Shown: positions 1-9,274, numbered from the stretch's first letter. The stretch is 64,000 bases of DNA from SABI01 sp963678555 (GCA_963678555.2 CAXXJA010000002.1:682001-746000), one strand, 5' to 3'. The notes: generated from the sequence alone by a model not told the origin. Program-made: numbers and translations.

Positions 1-2
1 TG

Positions 3-677
3 CTTGTCTCAAGCGGGATATGGATCATGTTGAGTCCCCGTCGATACGTTACGCGTCTCAGCGCGGCAGTGTCATTTCCTGTTGTCATCGGATGTTTTAT
101 AGTACTATGGTTGCTTGGAGAGAGTGAGAGTTCGAGGGAGACTCTCAGGATATATCAGGAGGTTCTCGATTCAGTAATACAGATGCTGATGGGAACCCAG
201 ATGGTCGGGGCTGACATTCATACGATGAGCGGGTTCGTGAATGATATGATCATTCGATTCGGACTGAGTATCTATCTGGTTCAGTTCCTTGCCGCCGTCT
301 ATATCAGTGAGATCTTCCTTCACAGGAATTCCCCATCGTTCGAACAGAGGATGATGAGATGGAGAGTACCGCATGATGTGCTCTGGGTGTTTCTGGGGGC
401 ATTCACACTCGTACTGGTGACCTTCTTTACCGAGTCGACACTCGTAGAGATTATTGCGTACAACATCAGCAGCGCTCTTGCCCTGCTGTATGCGGTACAT
501 GGAGTCTCGATAGCGGTCTATCTGCTGAAAAGAAAGTTGGAACACATCAGGGTTCTGAGAACGTTCAACTTCTCTCTCATGCTGATGGCGCTGCCGGGAA
601 TCAATGTGATAGCGTTTCTCGGATTCTCGTTACTGGGAATCAGTGAGACCTGGGTCACATATCGTAAACATGAGTAA
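3..677 (+). CDS. Integral membrane protein, 5' end outside window (partial)
   Basis: Hydrophobic protein with about five predicted membrane segments, ending 15 bases before rplI. The frame is open from base 3 without a stop, so the ATG at 27 is probably internal and the true start lies upstream. The position just before rplI and dnaB, and the polytopic character, resemble the DUF2232/YybS-like membrane proteins found in ribosomal-protein operons of this type. That family call is an inference from context, as no diagnostic motif is visible. Function unknown. Confidence 0.6.
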   Translation, partial: LVSSGIWIMLSPRRYVTRLSAAVSFPVVIGCFIVLWLLGESESSRETLRIYQEVLDSVIQMLMGTQMVGADIHTMSGFVNDMIIRFGLSIYLVQFLAAVYISEIFLHRNSPSFEQRMMRWRVPHDVLWVFLGAFTLVLVTFFTESTLVEIIAYNISSALALLYAVHGVSIAVYLLKRKLEHIRVLRTFNFSLMLMALPGINVIAFLGFSLLGISETWVTYRKHE

Positions 678-692
678 GGAGAAAAGGGAATT

Positions 693-1310
693 ATGAAAAT
701 TATTTTAAATCAGGATGTTCATAATCTCGGAGAAGAGGGGGACGTGGTAGAAGTCAAGAACGGCTATGCACGGAATTTCCTTCTTCCCAAACATTTTGCA
801 GTTCTGTTCAACAAGGCCAACCAGGCAATCTTTGCCGGTAAGGCGAAGGCCATTGAGAAGAGAAAGGAAGACAAGAGAAAGGCAGCATCCACTCTCAGAG
901 AGAGACTTGATGAGATGACGCTGACACTCACCGTTTCAGCCGGTGAAAGCGGGAAACTTTTCGGATCCGTCACGAATACCATGATCATGGACGCACTTGC
1001 CAAGGAAGGTATTGAGATTGAGAAGAAAAGAATCGAGGTCGCTTCCCATGATATCAAGATGGTCGGCACCTATACGGTCAAGATCCGTCTCTATGAGGGC
1101 GAAAGTGCTTCATTGAAGGTTGATGTCCTCAGCGAGAAGGCTGTGAAGGATGCCGCAAGCCGGAAGGAAGCGGAAGCTGCCGCAGATGTGAAAGCCGCTG
1201 AAATGGAAGCTGCTACTGAAGCAGCCCAGGAGCTCGAGACAGCTGTTGAAGATGCTGTTCCGGAAGGCGATGCAGGCGTAGAGGCAGAGGCCGAAGACGA
1301 CAAGGAGTAA
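693..1310 (+). CDS. rplI: Ribosomal protein L9 with acidic C-terminal tail
   Basis: Large-subunit protein that binds 23S rRNA near the L1 stalk and helps maintain reading frame. The N-terminal signature is clear: NLGEEGDVVEVKNGYARNF followed by LLPKHFA. A long central helix and a C-terminal RNA-binding domain follow to about residue 148. The protein is 205 residues, while L9 is usually about 150. The extra 55 or so residues are almost entirely Ala, Glu, Asp and Lys and look disordered. It sits between a membrane protein and dnaB, a common bacterial arrangement. A weak purine-rich Shine-Dalgarno precedes the ATG. Confidence 0.97.
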   Translation: MKIILNQDVHNLGEEGDVVEVKNGYARNFLLPKHFAVLFNKANQAIFAGKAKAIEKRKEDKRKAASTLRERLDEMTLTLTVSAGESGKLFGSVTNTMIMDALAKEGIEIEKKRIEVASHDIKMVGTYTVKIRLYEGESASLKVDVLSEKAVKDAASRKEAEAAADVKAAEMEAATEAAQELETAVEDAVPEGDAGVEAEAEDDKE

Positions 1311-1321
1311 GGGTCCAACCC

Positions 1322-2698
1322 GTGGCAGATATCGCAGGGGGGAGAATTCCTCCTCATAACATTGATGCAGAAAAAGCTGTACTGGGAGCGATCCTGTTAA
1401 GCTTAGACGCGTTTCATGAGGTGTCGCAGTCGTTGAGGAAGGATGATTTCTACTCACCTGCCCACTCGACCCTCTACGATGCCATTCTCCTGTTTCATAA
1501 TGAACATAGTGGTCAGACAATCGATCTGATCACTATTACTGAATTTCTTAAAGGGCAGAAGCTCCTCGACCTGTGTGGCGGCATGGCCTATGTGGCCAGC
1601 CTCACCAGTGAAGTACCCACAATCACCAACGCAGTGTACTATGCCCAGATCGTGCAGGCACTGTCACTGAGACGGTCACTGCTTACCCTCTCCTCAACCC
1701 TCTACGATTCAGCCTTTGACGAGTCGAAGGATATTGATGAGATCCTTGATGAGGGTGAACACAAACTCAGCGATCTGCAGGTATCCACGGAAGTATTCTC
1801 GGAAAGCTACAAGGATGGTTCGACTCTGGTCAGGTCGACTGTTGACCATCTGCTTGAACGGGTTCAGCATGGAAACAAGGAAGGGGTGATGTCCGGTTTT
1901 TCACGTCTGGATGATATGACAGGCGGGTTCAGACCAGGTGAATATATCGTCATCGGTGCCCGCCCTTCGGTCGGTAAGACCGCATTCGCCATTTCCATGG
2001 CGATCGATATGGCAATACACAGAAAAGTGGCTACCGGTTTCTTTTCGGCAGAAATGACGAGTATGGCTATCATGGAAAGAATCTTGTCCGCTGAGGCTCA
2101 TGTTGATTCAAAGAGAATCAGAAATGCCGTCCTGCGTACCCAGGATACCAATGCAATCATCGATGCTGCAAGCAGAATATATGAGGGGAAACTGATCATT
2201 CAGGATACTCCTAACATCAAGCTGTTTGACCTGAGAAGTCAGGCAAGACGGATGAGAAGGGAGAAGCAGATTGAGATTCTCTTTGTTGACTACCTGTCGC
2301 TGATCAATCCTGAAAGTGGTCCCAATGTCCCCCGTCATGAACAGGTTGCAGAAATCAGCCGGTCGATGAAGTCCCTTGCCCGTGAACTGAGGATTCCTAT
2401 CGTGGCACTCAGCCAGGTATCCCGTGATGCCGAGGGAAAAGAACCTAATCTTGCCAATATCAGGGAATCAGGGTCTGTAGAACAGGATGCGGATGTGGTC
2501 ATTTTCCTGCACCGTGACCGTCTGAGTGATCACGATGACAAACATGGTGAACAGGAACAGCAGGTCATGATGAACGGGTTCCCCGTTCAGGAGACCAAGG
2601 TTATCCTTGCAAAGCAGCGTAACGGTGAGACGGGGGTCATCACGATGGGCTTCCAGAAGCAGCTGGTCAGATTCGTAGAGCTCGAGCAGTATTCGTAA
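1322..2698 (+). CDS. dnaB: Replicative DNA helicase DnaB
   Basis: Hexameric 5'-3' helicase of the replication fork. The N-terminal DnaB domain covers about residues 8-110 (PPHNIDAEKAVLGAILL). After a linker comes a RecA-like domain with Walker A ARPSVGKT near residue 213, Walker B EILFVDYLSL near residue 318, and the QDADVVIFLHR segment near the end. Length (458) is normal and there is no intein. The start is a GTG 11 bases after the rplI stop; a GGG-rich tract before it is a weak ribosome site, so coupling to rplI is likely. It is the last gene of this plus-strand group and faces rseP. Confidence 0.97.
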   Translation: MADIAGGRIPPHNIDAEKAVLGAILLSLDAFHEVSQSLRKDDFYSPAHSTLYDAILLFHNEHSGQTIDLITITEFLKGQKLLDLCGGMAYVASLTSEVPTITNAVYYAQIVQALSLRRSLLTLSSTLYDSAFDESKDIDEILDEGEHKLSDLQVSTEVFSESYKDGSTLVRSTVDHLLERVQHGNKEGVMSGFSRLDDMTGGFRPGEYIVIGARPSVGKTAFAISMAIDMAIHRKVATGFFSAEMTSMAIMERILSAEAHVDSKRIRNAVLRTQDTNAIIDAASRIYEGKLIIQDTPNIKLFDLRSQARRMRREKQIEILFVDYLSLINPESGPNVPRHEQVAEISRSMKSLARELRIPIVALSQVSRDAEGKEPNLANIRESGSVEQDADVVIFLHRDRLSDHDDKHGEQEQQVMMNGFPVQETKVILAKQRNGETGVITMGFQKQLVRFVELEQYS

Positions 2699-2729
2699 GG
2701 TACCCCGGGTGATCGGATCACCTGGTACC
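2699..2729. terminator. Hairpin between convergent dnaB and rseP
   Basis: Inverted repeat GGTACC...GGTACC enclosing GGTGA/TCACC with a short loop, filling the gap between two converging genes. It lacks a clear T-run on either side, so terminator activity is only likely from position. Confidence 0.4.
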
Positions 2730-2752
2730 GTACCGTGGTGTATGCAAGCTGT

Positions 2753-4102
2753 TCAGGAAAGAAAGAAGCGCGCATCGCTGAACAGTACAAAGAGAATCAG
2801 TGCTGACAGGATGAAGAATCCTACCGACTGATACTTCATGTATACTGACACGGGAAGGCGCCTGCGGCGAACCCACTCGATCACGGAGAGGAGGATCGCT
2901 CCGCCGTCAAGAGCGGGCAGTGGAAGGAGATTGGCGATACCCAGAGAGATACTCACCATCGCCATCAGCTGGAGAAAGCTCCTCAGTCCGTTCGCGAACG
3001 TTTCCCCGATCACATAGCTGATCCGAAGGGGTCCCGCCAGTGACGAGCCTGCATCCACTTCGCCGGTGAACAGGTCACTGAACAGTCTTCCTGTCTCCCG
3101 TATCATCCTCACTGTTTCCATCCCTGCCTGAAGAGAGCTGGAACCCAGAGATGATCCCTGTATGCGTATCGTCTTCCGTTCAAAGGAGAGTTGGGGCAGA
3201 ACCTGACCGTCAGCAGTGCGATGGGGGCTGAAGCTGACCGTCTTGACCGAACCATCAAGACTCCGTACCTCCATCTCCATCCTTGCGTTCTCTGAAAGGT
3301 ACTGAGAATACACGTCAGCCATGTATGACACCGGCTCCCCATTGACCCTGATGATCGTGTCACCCTCAGCCAGGGAAGCCATTGCTTCAGGTGACAGATC
3401 CTGGACCCGACTAACCTTTGCTTCTATGGCTGAAGCTACCCCGAGCAGATACCGTCCATCCCGTTCAAGGGGAACAACAGACCTCGTCATCCTCTCTCCG
3501 TTACGGATGAACGTGACAGTAAGTTCTCCCTTTCCGGAATAGTCTCTCATCACCTGTGAGATATCCTGGAACCGTTCAATCTCTGTACCGTCAATCAAAA
3601 GTATGGTGTCCCCACTTCTCAGGCCGCCTTCTTCAGCAGCATTTTCCTGAGAACCGTAGACGAGAGGATAGTCGCTGGTGACGATGATGGTCGCCGGGTC
3701 ATCATAGGAGTTGTAGGGGAGCATGAAGAACGGAATGAAAATGAGCATGGCAAAGAGGATGTTCATCAGAGGGCCTGCGATATAGGTGAATATCCTTCTG
3801 GCAGGGTGGGCTGCAAAGATCGAACCTTCTGAGAGCCTGGTGATCTCCCGTTCCTTACGCTGATACGATTCCATCAGATCCTCTGCACCCTTGAGTCTGC
3901 AATATCCTCCGAGTGGAAATAGGTTGATCCGGTATTCGACACCGTTCCTCCTCCACTTCTTCAGTGCCTTTCCCCAGCCGATGGCAAAGGTCTCGACAGT
4001 GATGCCGCTCACACGTGCTCCAAGGAAATGACCAGCCTCATGAACGGTGATCATCAGTGCAATGGAGGCAATGCCGATAAGAAAGGAAAATGCCATGTTC
4101 AC
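2753..4102 (-). CDS. rseP: RseP-type site-2 intramembrane metalloprotease
   Basis: Zinc protease that cleaves substrates inside the membrane, typically anti-sigma factors or signal-peptide remnants. HEAGH at residues 21-25 lies in the first membrane helix. Two PDZ-like regions follow between about residues 120 and 310, and the second metal-ligand motif LPALDGG lies in the third core helix near residue 395. Length is 449, normal for the family. The start overlaps the dxr stop (ATGA), the usual dxr-rseP pairing. It is the last gene of the rpsB-to-rseP run. No substrate or partner sigma factor is visible in the window. Confidence 0.95.
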   Translation of the reverse strand: MNMAFSFLIGIASIALMITVHEAGHFLGARVSGITVETFAIGWGKALKKWRRNGVEYRINLFPLGGYCRLKGAEDLMESYQRKEREITRLSEGSIFAAHPARRIFTYIAGPLMNILFAMLIFIPFFMLPYNSYDDPATIIVTSDYPLVYGSQENAAEEGGLRSGDTILLIDGTEIERFQDISQVMRDYSGKGELTVTFIRNGERMTRSVVPLERDGRYLLGVASAIEAKVSRVQDLSPEAMASLAEGDTIIRVNGEPVSYMADVYSQYLSENARMEMEVRSLDGSVKTVSFSPHRTADGQVLPQLSFERKTIRIQGSSLGSSSLQAGMETVRMIRETGRLFSDLFTGEVDAGSSLAGPLRISYVIGETFANGLRSFLQLMAMVSISLGIANLLPLPALDGGAILLSVIEWVRRRRLPVSVYMKYQSVGFFILSALILFVLFSDARFFLS

Positions 4103-5262
4103 GACGTGAACCTTTGTAGGAGGGATTCCGTCCTACTCGAAACCATGTTGTCGATTGTGAGAATATCCTCGAACACTGAAGGCCTGTGTGAATAGTCGGC
4201 CTGAAGTACTTCCTCAACGATACGGCCGATGGAGGGAAACGAGATCATCCCATCAAGAAAGAGATGTACAGCGATTTCATTTGCACGATTGAAGGCTATC
4301 GGATAGCTTCCTGCGGCTTCGATTGAGCGGTAGGCAAGGGATAGCATCGGGAACCGAGAGGGATCCCAGGGGGAGAAGGCAAGGTCCAGATGAGAGAAGT
4401 CAAGAGACTTCACTACGTTACTCAGTGGATATCCGTTGATATTGATTGCTTCCATGATAGGAAGACTCATATCAGGAGGAGACATCTGTGCATAGACCGC
4501 CCCGTTTATCAGCCGCACCATCGAATGAACTATAGACTGCGGATGGATCACCACCTCAACCCTGGAAGGATCAAGATCGAACAGGTAGCATGCTTCTATC
4601 ACCTCGAGCCCCTTGTTCGCCAGAGTCGCTGAATCAATGCTGATCTTCTTCCCCATGGACCAGGTAGGATGCCTGAGGGCATCGGCAGGTCTCACATCCT
4701 TCATCTGTTGTACAGTATGGGTCCTGAAGGGACCGCCGCTTGCCGTAATGATCACGGATGAGAGGGATTGTTTCCCGTGAGCGGCGATAAGAGCATCGAT
4801 GGTCGAATGTTCAGAATCAACGGGAATAATGGCTTTTCCGTTTTTTTTGGCAGCTTCGAACAGAAGGTGACCTCCCATGACCACGCTTTCCTTGTTCGCG
4901 AGGGCAAGGTCTCTTCCTGCCTCAAGCGCCCAGAACGAGGGTATCATACCCGCAGACCCGCTGATACCGTTGAGGATGACGTCGCACTCGATTTCCTTGA
5001 TCATGGCATGGAGCCCTTCTATTCCTGCATAGAAGTGCAGGCTGGAAGGGGCGCTGTCCTCAGGTATGGGGCCGGCCCCGGTAACACATATGTTGATAAC
5101 CAGGAACTCCTGTGCCCACCGAACCACCTGCTCAGTGTTCGTGTGACAGGAAAGCCCGACTATGGAGAACTCCTCTCGATACTCTCTAAGGGCAGTAAGG
5201 GCAGTGACACCGATGGAGCCGCTTGCTCCAAGTATCATGACACGTGTGGGTCGGCTATTCAT
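4099..5262 (-). CDS. dxr: 1-deoxy-D-xylulose 5-phosphate reductoisomerase
   Basis: First committed enzyme of the MEP pathway, converting DXP to MEP with NADPH. The N-terminal nucleotide-binding motif is GASGSIGVTAL (residues 12-22). The metal/substrate region DSEHSTIDAL and the HPQSIVHSM motif are present. 387 residues, normal length. It is translationally tied to rseP by a four-base overlap and lies two bases after cdsA. With IspG at 54.7 kb it shows that isoprenoids are made by the MEP route. Confidence 0.97.
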   Translation of the reverse strand: MNSRPTRVMILGASGSIGVTALTALREYREEFSIVGLSCHTNTEQVVRWAQEFLVINICVTGAGPIPEDSAPSSLHFYAGIEGLHAMIKEIECDVILNGISGSAGMIPSFWALEAGRDLALANKESVVMGGHLLFEAAKKNGKAIIPVDSEHSTIDALIAAHGKQSLSSVIITASGGPFRTHTVQQMKDVRPADALRHPTWSMGKKISIDSATLANKGLEVIEACYLFDLDPSRVEVVIHPQSIVHSMVRLINGAVYAQMSPPDMSLPIMEAININGYPLSNVVKSLDFSHLDLAFSPWDPSRFPMLSLAYRSIEAAGSYPIAFNRANEIAVHLFLDGMISFPSIGRIVEEVLQADYSHRPSVFEDILTIDNMVSSRTESLLQRFTS

Positions 5263-5264
5263 AG

Positions 5265-6116
5265 TTACCTCATCTGAATATACAGGACGAAGTAATAGAA
5301 CAGGGGGGCGACGAGCAGCAGTGAGTCTATGGAGTCCATAAGACCTCCTCTGCCCATGATCATCGTCCCAGAATCCTTGATACCTGCATTCCGCTTGAAC
5401 ATCGATTCAACAAGATCCCCTGCATCCCCGGCAATAGCGCACATCACAGAGAGCAGCACGAGCGAGAGGGGAGTGAACATGCCGTGAATAACCGGTGAGA
5501 ACAGGTAGTAGAGCAGTGAAGCTGCAACAGCACCGATGATACCTCCGATAAACCCTGCAATCGACTTGTTTGGAGAGACTTTCAGGATATTTCTGTTATG
5601 TTTTCCCAACAGCATGCCAGCCACATAGGCAAGAGAATCATTGGCAAACACGATCGAAAACAGAAGGAGGAGAAGGTTCCCCGGGTTGTTCAGGAAGAGG
5701 ATGAGAATGAGAAACAGCGAAAGGAGGGCAGGGTAGACGAACAGCAGAAGATGCCGTGCTACCCGCTCTATGGAATTCTCGAACGGATCCTTGTCACGTT
5801 CACCTCGGAAAATTTCGACAGTGAATATAGTGAGGATGAGGAGAATTCCGTACGTCGCCGTCACCGGGAAAGAGAATGCAAAGTATTTTTCCAGGTAGAG
5901 CACAAAGGGAAACAGGGAATAACCGGCGTACTGAACTAAATTCACCTTTTTCCAGGGTATGAATATCCGATGCATTTCCCGTGTCGCGCTCACCATGGCT
6001 GCAACTGTGAGAAGTGCAAATGCCAGATGGTTATAGTGGGGCAGAAAATACATGAAAAGAAGGAGAGCAGGAACTGTGGTAAAGGTGAGGATCAACCGTT
6101 TTGCTACACTATTCAT
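5265..6116 (-). CDS. cdsA: Phosphatidate cytidylyltransferase
   Basis: Makes CDP-diacylglycerol from phosphatidate and CTP in the membrane. Multiple hydrophobic helices are followed by the C-terminal CDS signature (GDAGDLVESMFKRNAGIKDS, then GRGGLMDSIDSL). A longer reading frame is open to 6209, but I place the start at 6116 (MNSVAKRL). That ATG has a strong GGAGGT seven bases upstream and gives a normal 283-residue protein overlapping the uppS end by only eight bases. The upstream extension merely shadows uppS. Confidence 0.93.
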   Translation of the reverse strand: MNSVAKRLILTFTTVPALLLFMYFLPHYNHLAFALLTVAAMVSATREMHRIFIPWKKVNLVQYAGYSLFPFVLYLEKYFAFSFPVTATYGILLILTIFTVEIFRGERDKDPFENSIERVARHLLLFVYPALLSLFLILILFLNNPGNLLLLLFSIVFANDSLAYVAGMLLGKHNRNILKVSPNKSIAGFIGGIIGAVAASLLYYLFSPVIHGMFTPLSLVLLSVMCAIAGDAGDLVESMFKRNAGIKDSGTMIMGRGGLMDSIDSLLLVAPLFYYFVLYIQMR

Positions 6117-6840
6117 CAAGGATACCTCCATATCTTCGTATCCGGTGTGCATACTCCTCACAGGCTTGTACCAAATGTTCCTTTTTCCAGTCAGGCCACA
6201 GTGAATCAAAGAACATCAACTCGGCATAGGCTGCTTCCCAGAGCAGGAAATTGCTGATTCTCTGTTCGCCTCCACTGCGGATGATGAAGTCTACCGTAGG
6301 GATCTCCGGGTGATCGAAATATTTCATCATAGCTTCTGCTGAAAACTGCTTTCCCTTCGAGTCGTTCAGTGAGAGCCACCTGTTCACTGCGCGTACTATC
6401 TCATCCTGACCGCCGTAGTTGATTGCAAGCGTCACGGTGATATGGGAGTTATGAGAAGTAGCTTCCTGTGTTGAGCGGATGGCATCAAGAACGGAGGTCG
6501 GGAAGCGGGAGGTATCGCCTCTGACGATAATACGAGCCCCGACCGAATTGTAGAAGTTGATCTCACTGAACAGTCTGGTCGAAAACAGATTCATCAGATA
6601 GTCGACTTCCCTGGCAGGACGGGACCAGTTCTCCGTGGAGAAGGCGTAGTAGGTGAGGTATGGTATCTGCAGTTCACTGGCAGCCTGCACGATCCGTTTG
6701 GCTGCCTTCACTCCTTCGAAGTGACCCATGGAACGGGGAAGAGATCGTTGTTTTGCCCATCTCCCGTTTCCGTCCATGATGATCCCTATATGGACAGGAT
6801 ACCTGTTCTGTACTTGTGATATCGATCCAATGGTGTCCAC
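6109..6840 (-). CDS. uppS: Undecaprenyl diphosphate synthase (cis-prenyltransferase)
   Basis: Condenses isopentenyl diphosphate onto farnesyl diphosphate to make the C55 lipid carrier. The catalytic motif HIGIIMDGNGRWAK lies at about residues 17-30, YYAFSTENW follows, and the C-terminal diphosphate-binding motif is RSGGEQRISNFLLWE. Length 243 is typical. It lies three bases after frr and overlaps cdsA, in the frr-uppS-cdsA-dxr-rseP order seen in many bacteria. Confidence 0.97.
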   Translation of the reverse strand: MDTIGSISQVQNRYPVHIGIIMDGNGRWAKQRSLPRSMGHFEGVKAAKRIVQAASELQIPYLTYYAFSTENWSRPAREVDYLMNLFSTRLFSEINFYNSVGARIIVRGDTSRFPTSVLDAIRSTQEATSHNSHITVTLAINYGGQDEIVRAVNRWLSLNDSKGKQFSAEAMMKYFDHPEIPTVDFIIRSGGEQRISNFLLWEAAYAELMFFDSLWPDWKKEHLVQACEEYAHRIRRYGGILDE

Positions 6841-6843
6841 CGA

Positions 6844-7398
6844 TCAGATCTCAAGTATCTCTTTTTCTTTATCAGAGGCGAGATCAGCGATCATCTGGAT
6901 GTAGGTGTCAGTCATCTTCTGGACCTTTGTCTCTCCATCTTTGAGCTCATCTTCACTGATATCGCTTGATTTCTGCATCTTCTTCAGCTCATCAATCGAA
7001 TCGCGACGGATATTTCTGACTGCAACCTTATACTGTTCAGCTATCTGCTTTGACTGCTTGGCAAGCTCTTTTCTGCGCTGTTCCGTGAGTGGCGGGAAGT
7101 TGATTCTGAGCAGTTTTCCGTCATTGTTCGGGTTCAGTGAAAGCTCACTCTTCAGAATGGCACGTTCAATGGGAGCGAGCAGACCTTTGTCCCATGGTTG
7201 AATGACAACAAGCCGTGCTTCCGGTACAGAAATACTCGCAACCTGACTGAGTGGAGTCTCCTGTCCGTAATAGTCGACCTTGATCTTGTCAAAAAGAGCA
7301 GCAGAGGCTCTTCCGGTGCGAAGGGTGCCGTACTCTGTATCAAGAGCACTGACGCTCTTTTCCATTCTGGATTCACATGTTTCCAATACTTCTTTCAT
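6844..7398 (-). CDS. frr: Ribosome recycling factor
   Basis: Acts with EF-G to split post-termination ribosomes. The 184-residue protein matches RRF over its whole length: the N-terminal helix, the LRTGRASAALFDKIKVDYYG segment, the EARLVVIQPWDK strand, LRINFPPLTEQRRKEL, and the C-terminal long helix. An ATG with GGAGGT seven bases upstream marks the start. It follows tsf after a gap holding a GC-rich hairpin, so it may be partly uncoupled from rpsB-tsf expression. Confidence 0.97.
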   Translation of the reverse strand: MKEVLETCESRMEKSVSALDTEYGTLRTGRASAALFDKIKVDYYGQETPLSQVASISVPEARLVVIQPWDKGLLAPIERAILKSELSLNPNNDGKLLRINFPPLTEQRRKELAKQSKQIAEQYKVAVRNIRRDSIDELKKMQKSSDISEDELKDGETKVQKMTDTYIQMIADLASDKEKEILEI

Positions 7399-7412
7399 GG
7401 TACCTCCATGTA

Positions 7413-7437
7413 AGAAGCCGTCGCAAGCGACGGCCTC
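7413..7437 (-). terminator. GC-rich hairpin between tsf and frr
   Basis: Stem GCCGTCG / CGACGGC (7417-7423 with 7428-7434), extendable through a G-U pair, with a four-base loop. On the minus strand it is followed by TTCTTA, a short weak U-tract. Likely a leaky terminator or processing site that lowers frr relative to tsf. Confidence 0.5.
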
Positions 7438-7446
7438 AACTTGCGA

Positions 7447-8286
7447 TTACTGAGCAACTCCAACCTTGTAGAATGCGTAGTCGACAACCTTGAGGGAAAC
7501 CCCTGTATCTTTGGCGACTGCAGCAACTTTCTGTTCAACACTCATGCTGTCATCTTTGACAAACGGCTGAAGAAGGAAACATACCTCTGCAAGGTGTTTG
7601 TTCATCTTACCCTGTACGATACCGGCAAGTACCTTCTCGGGTTTTCCGAGACTTGCAGCCTGTTTGGTGAAGATCTCAGTGTTCTCTTCGATGTACGCAG
7701 GATCAACGTTCTCCTTGGCGAGGTAGGCGGGGGTGAAGGCAGCCACGTGCAGTGCGAGATCATTGGCGAGTTCAGCCACTGAGGAATTCCCAGCTGCAGA
7801 TGCATCACCTGCCTTGATGAACACCATGGTTGCAAGGTGTCCTTCGTGAACGTAGGAACCTACAATGGTTGAATCATCGATATCCCATACCTTCATCCGG
7901 TTAAGAGACATGTTCTCCTTGATCTTTGTGATCAGGTTTTTGACCTCATCTTCAAGCGGTTCACACTTCTCTGTGTAGCCGTTGTCGATGACCATGTTCA
8001 CAAGCTTCTCACCCAGTGCGATAAAGTCTTCGTTCTTGGCGACAAAGTCGGTTTCGCAGACGAGCTCCAGAAGGACAGCTTTTCCATCTCGTGCACCAGC
8101 GAAGATCGCACCGTTTTCAGTTGCACGGTCAGCACGTTTGGCGACTGCAGCGAGTCCCATTTCCTTGAGAAGCTTCTCCGCCTTTGCGAAATCACCGTCT
8201 GCCTCGACAAGAGCCTTCTTACAGTCCATCATACCGGCGCCTGTGGCATCTCTCAGTTCTTTTACTATCTTTGCGCTAATAGCCAT
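7447..8286 (-). CDS. tsf: Translation elongation factor Ts
   Basis: Nucleotide exchange factor for EF-Tu. The N-terminal UBA-like domain reads VKELRDATGAGMMDCKKAL (residues 9-27), and the exchange motif CETDFVAKN follows near residue 77. Two core subdomains and a C-terminal module make up the rest of the 279 residues. It lies 17 bases after rpsB, the near-universal pairing. Confidence 0.97.
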   Translation of the reverse strand: MAISAKIVKELRDATGAGMMDCKKALVEADGDFAKAEKLLKEMGLAAVAKRADRATENGAIFAGARDGKAVLLELVCETDFVAKNEDFIALGEKLVNMVIDNGYTEKCEPLEDEVKNLITKIKENMSLNRMKVWDIDDSTIVGSYVHEGHLATMVFIKAGDASAAGNSSVAELANDLALHVAAFTPAYLAKENVDPAYIEENTEIFTKQAASLGKPEKVLAGIVQGKMNKHLAEVCFLLQPFVKDDSMSVEQKVAAVAKDTGVSLKVVDYAFYKVGVAQ

Positions 8287-8303
8287 GTGTTACCTCTTCA
8301 AAC

Positions 8304-9236
8304 TTAATCTTCGTACAGGATCTCTTCATCCACTTCAATACCACCCTCGGTGACCTGAACGGATTTCACTTTGCTCGGTTCTTCTTCCTCTTCCTCTTTG
8401 ACCTCTTCTACCTCGAAGTCACTGAGGTCGGCATCCTCGTCGCTTGCGAAAACGACATGTTCATCGTCGTTTTCCTCTTCAACGTACTCCTCTTCATCAA
8501 TAGAGGCTGCTTCCGCTTCAAGGTCGGGAAGAGTCTCGATGATCTCAAGGCCGCCTTCCGTGTCGGCATCCTGCACAGCGTTCGCAATCACTTCAACGAA
8601 GAGACTGATGGCGCGGATGGCGTCGTCGTTTCCGGGGATGGGGAAGTCGATATCGGTGGGATCACAGTTGGTGTCTACCACTGCGATGACGGGAATACCA
8701 AGGCGCTTTGCCTCTGCTACTGCAATGGCTTCTTTCTTGGTATCTATGATGAAGATAGCACCGGGGAGATCCTTCATCTCCTTGATACCGCCGAGATTCT
8801 TCTCGAGCTTTGCTTTCTCCTTCATATAGAGAGCGATTTCTTTCTTTGTATATGACTGGAGAGTACCGTCGAGTTCTTCCTTCTCGAGTTTCTTCAGTCG
8901 GTTGACAGATTTTTTAATGGTTGTGAAGTTCGTGAGCATACCACCGAGCCAGCGGTTATTGATGTAGGGCATGCCACATCGTTTCGCTTCATCTTCAATG
9001 GTCTGCTGAGCTTGTTTCTTTGTTCCTACGAACAGAATCTGCTTGCCGCCCTTTACCGTCTCTCGTACTGCTTCGTACGCTTCCACGATACAGGCACTGG
9101 TCTTCTGCAGATCTATGATATGAATCCCGTTTCTTTCTGAGAAGATGAAGCGGGCCATCTTGGGGTTCCAACGTTTGGTCTGGTGACCAAAGTGTACGCC
9201 TGATTCCAACAGGCTTTTCATTGTGACTACGGACAC
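8304..9236 (-). CDS. rpsB: Ribosomal protein S2 with acidic C-terminal extension
   Basis: Small-subunit protein. The conserved core includes SGVHFGHQTKRWNPKM and NNRWLGGMLTNF. The protein has 310 residues, against about 240-260 usually. Roughly the last 75 residues are dominated by Glu and Asp and end in EEILYED. I accept the GTG at 9236: it has AGGAGG four bases upstream and gives MSVVTMKSLLESG, which aligns with S2 N-termini. The ATG five codons later has no ribosome site at a suitable distance. Confidence 0.96.
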   Translation of the reverse strand: MSVVTMKSLLESGVHFGHQTKRWNPKMARFIFSERNGIHIIDLQKTSACIVEAYEAVRETVKGGKQILFVGTKKQAQQTIEDEAKRCGMPYINNRWLGGMLTNFTTIKKSVNRLKKLEKEELDGTLQSYTKKEIALYMKEKAKLEKNLGGIKEMKDLPGAIFIIDTKKEAIAVAEAKRLGIPVIAVVDTNCDPTDIDFPIPGNDDAIRAISLFVEVIANAVQDADTEGGLEIIETLPDLEAEAASIDEEEYVEEENDDEHVVFASDEDADLSDFEVEEVKEEEEEEPSKVKSVQVTEGGIEVDEEILYED

Positions 9237-9248
9237 ATTTCCTCCTAA

Positions 9249-9267
9249 GACAGGATCATTTCCTGTC
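9249..9267 (-). promoter_or_regulatory. Hairpin directly upstream of the rpsB ribosome site
   Basis: Perfect seven-base stem GACAGGA / TCCTGTC with a five-base loop, lying between the maf stop and the rpsB Shine-Dalgarno. It has no U-tract. It could be a leader element for S2 autoregulation or a weak maf terminator; function is inferred from position only. Confidence 0.35.
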
Positions 9268-9274
9268 CCCTTCG

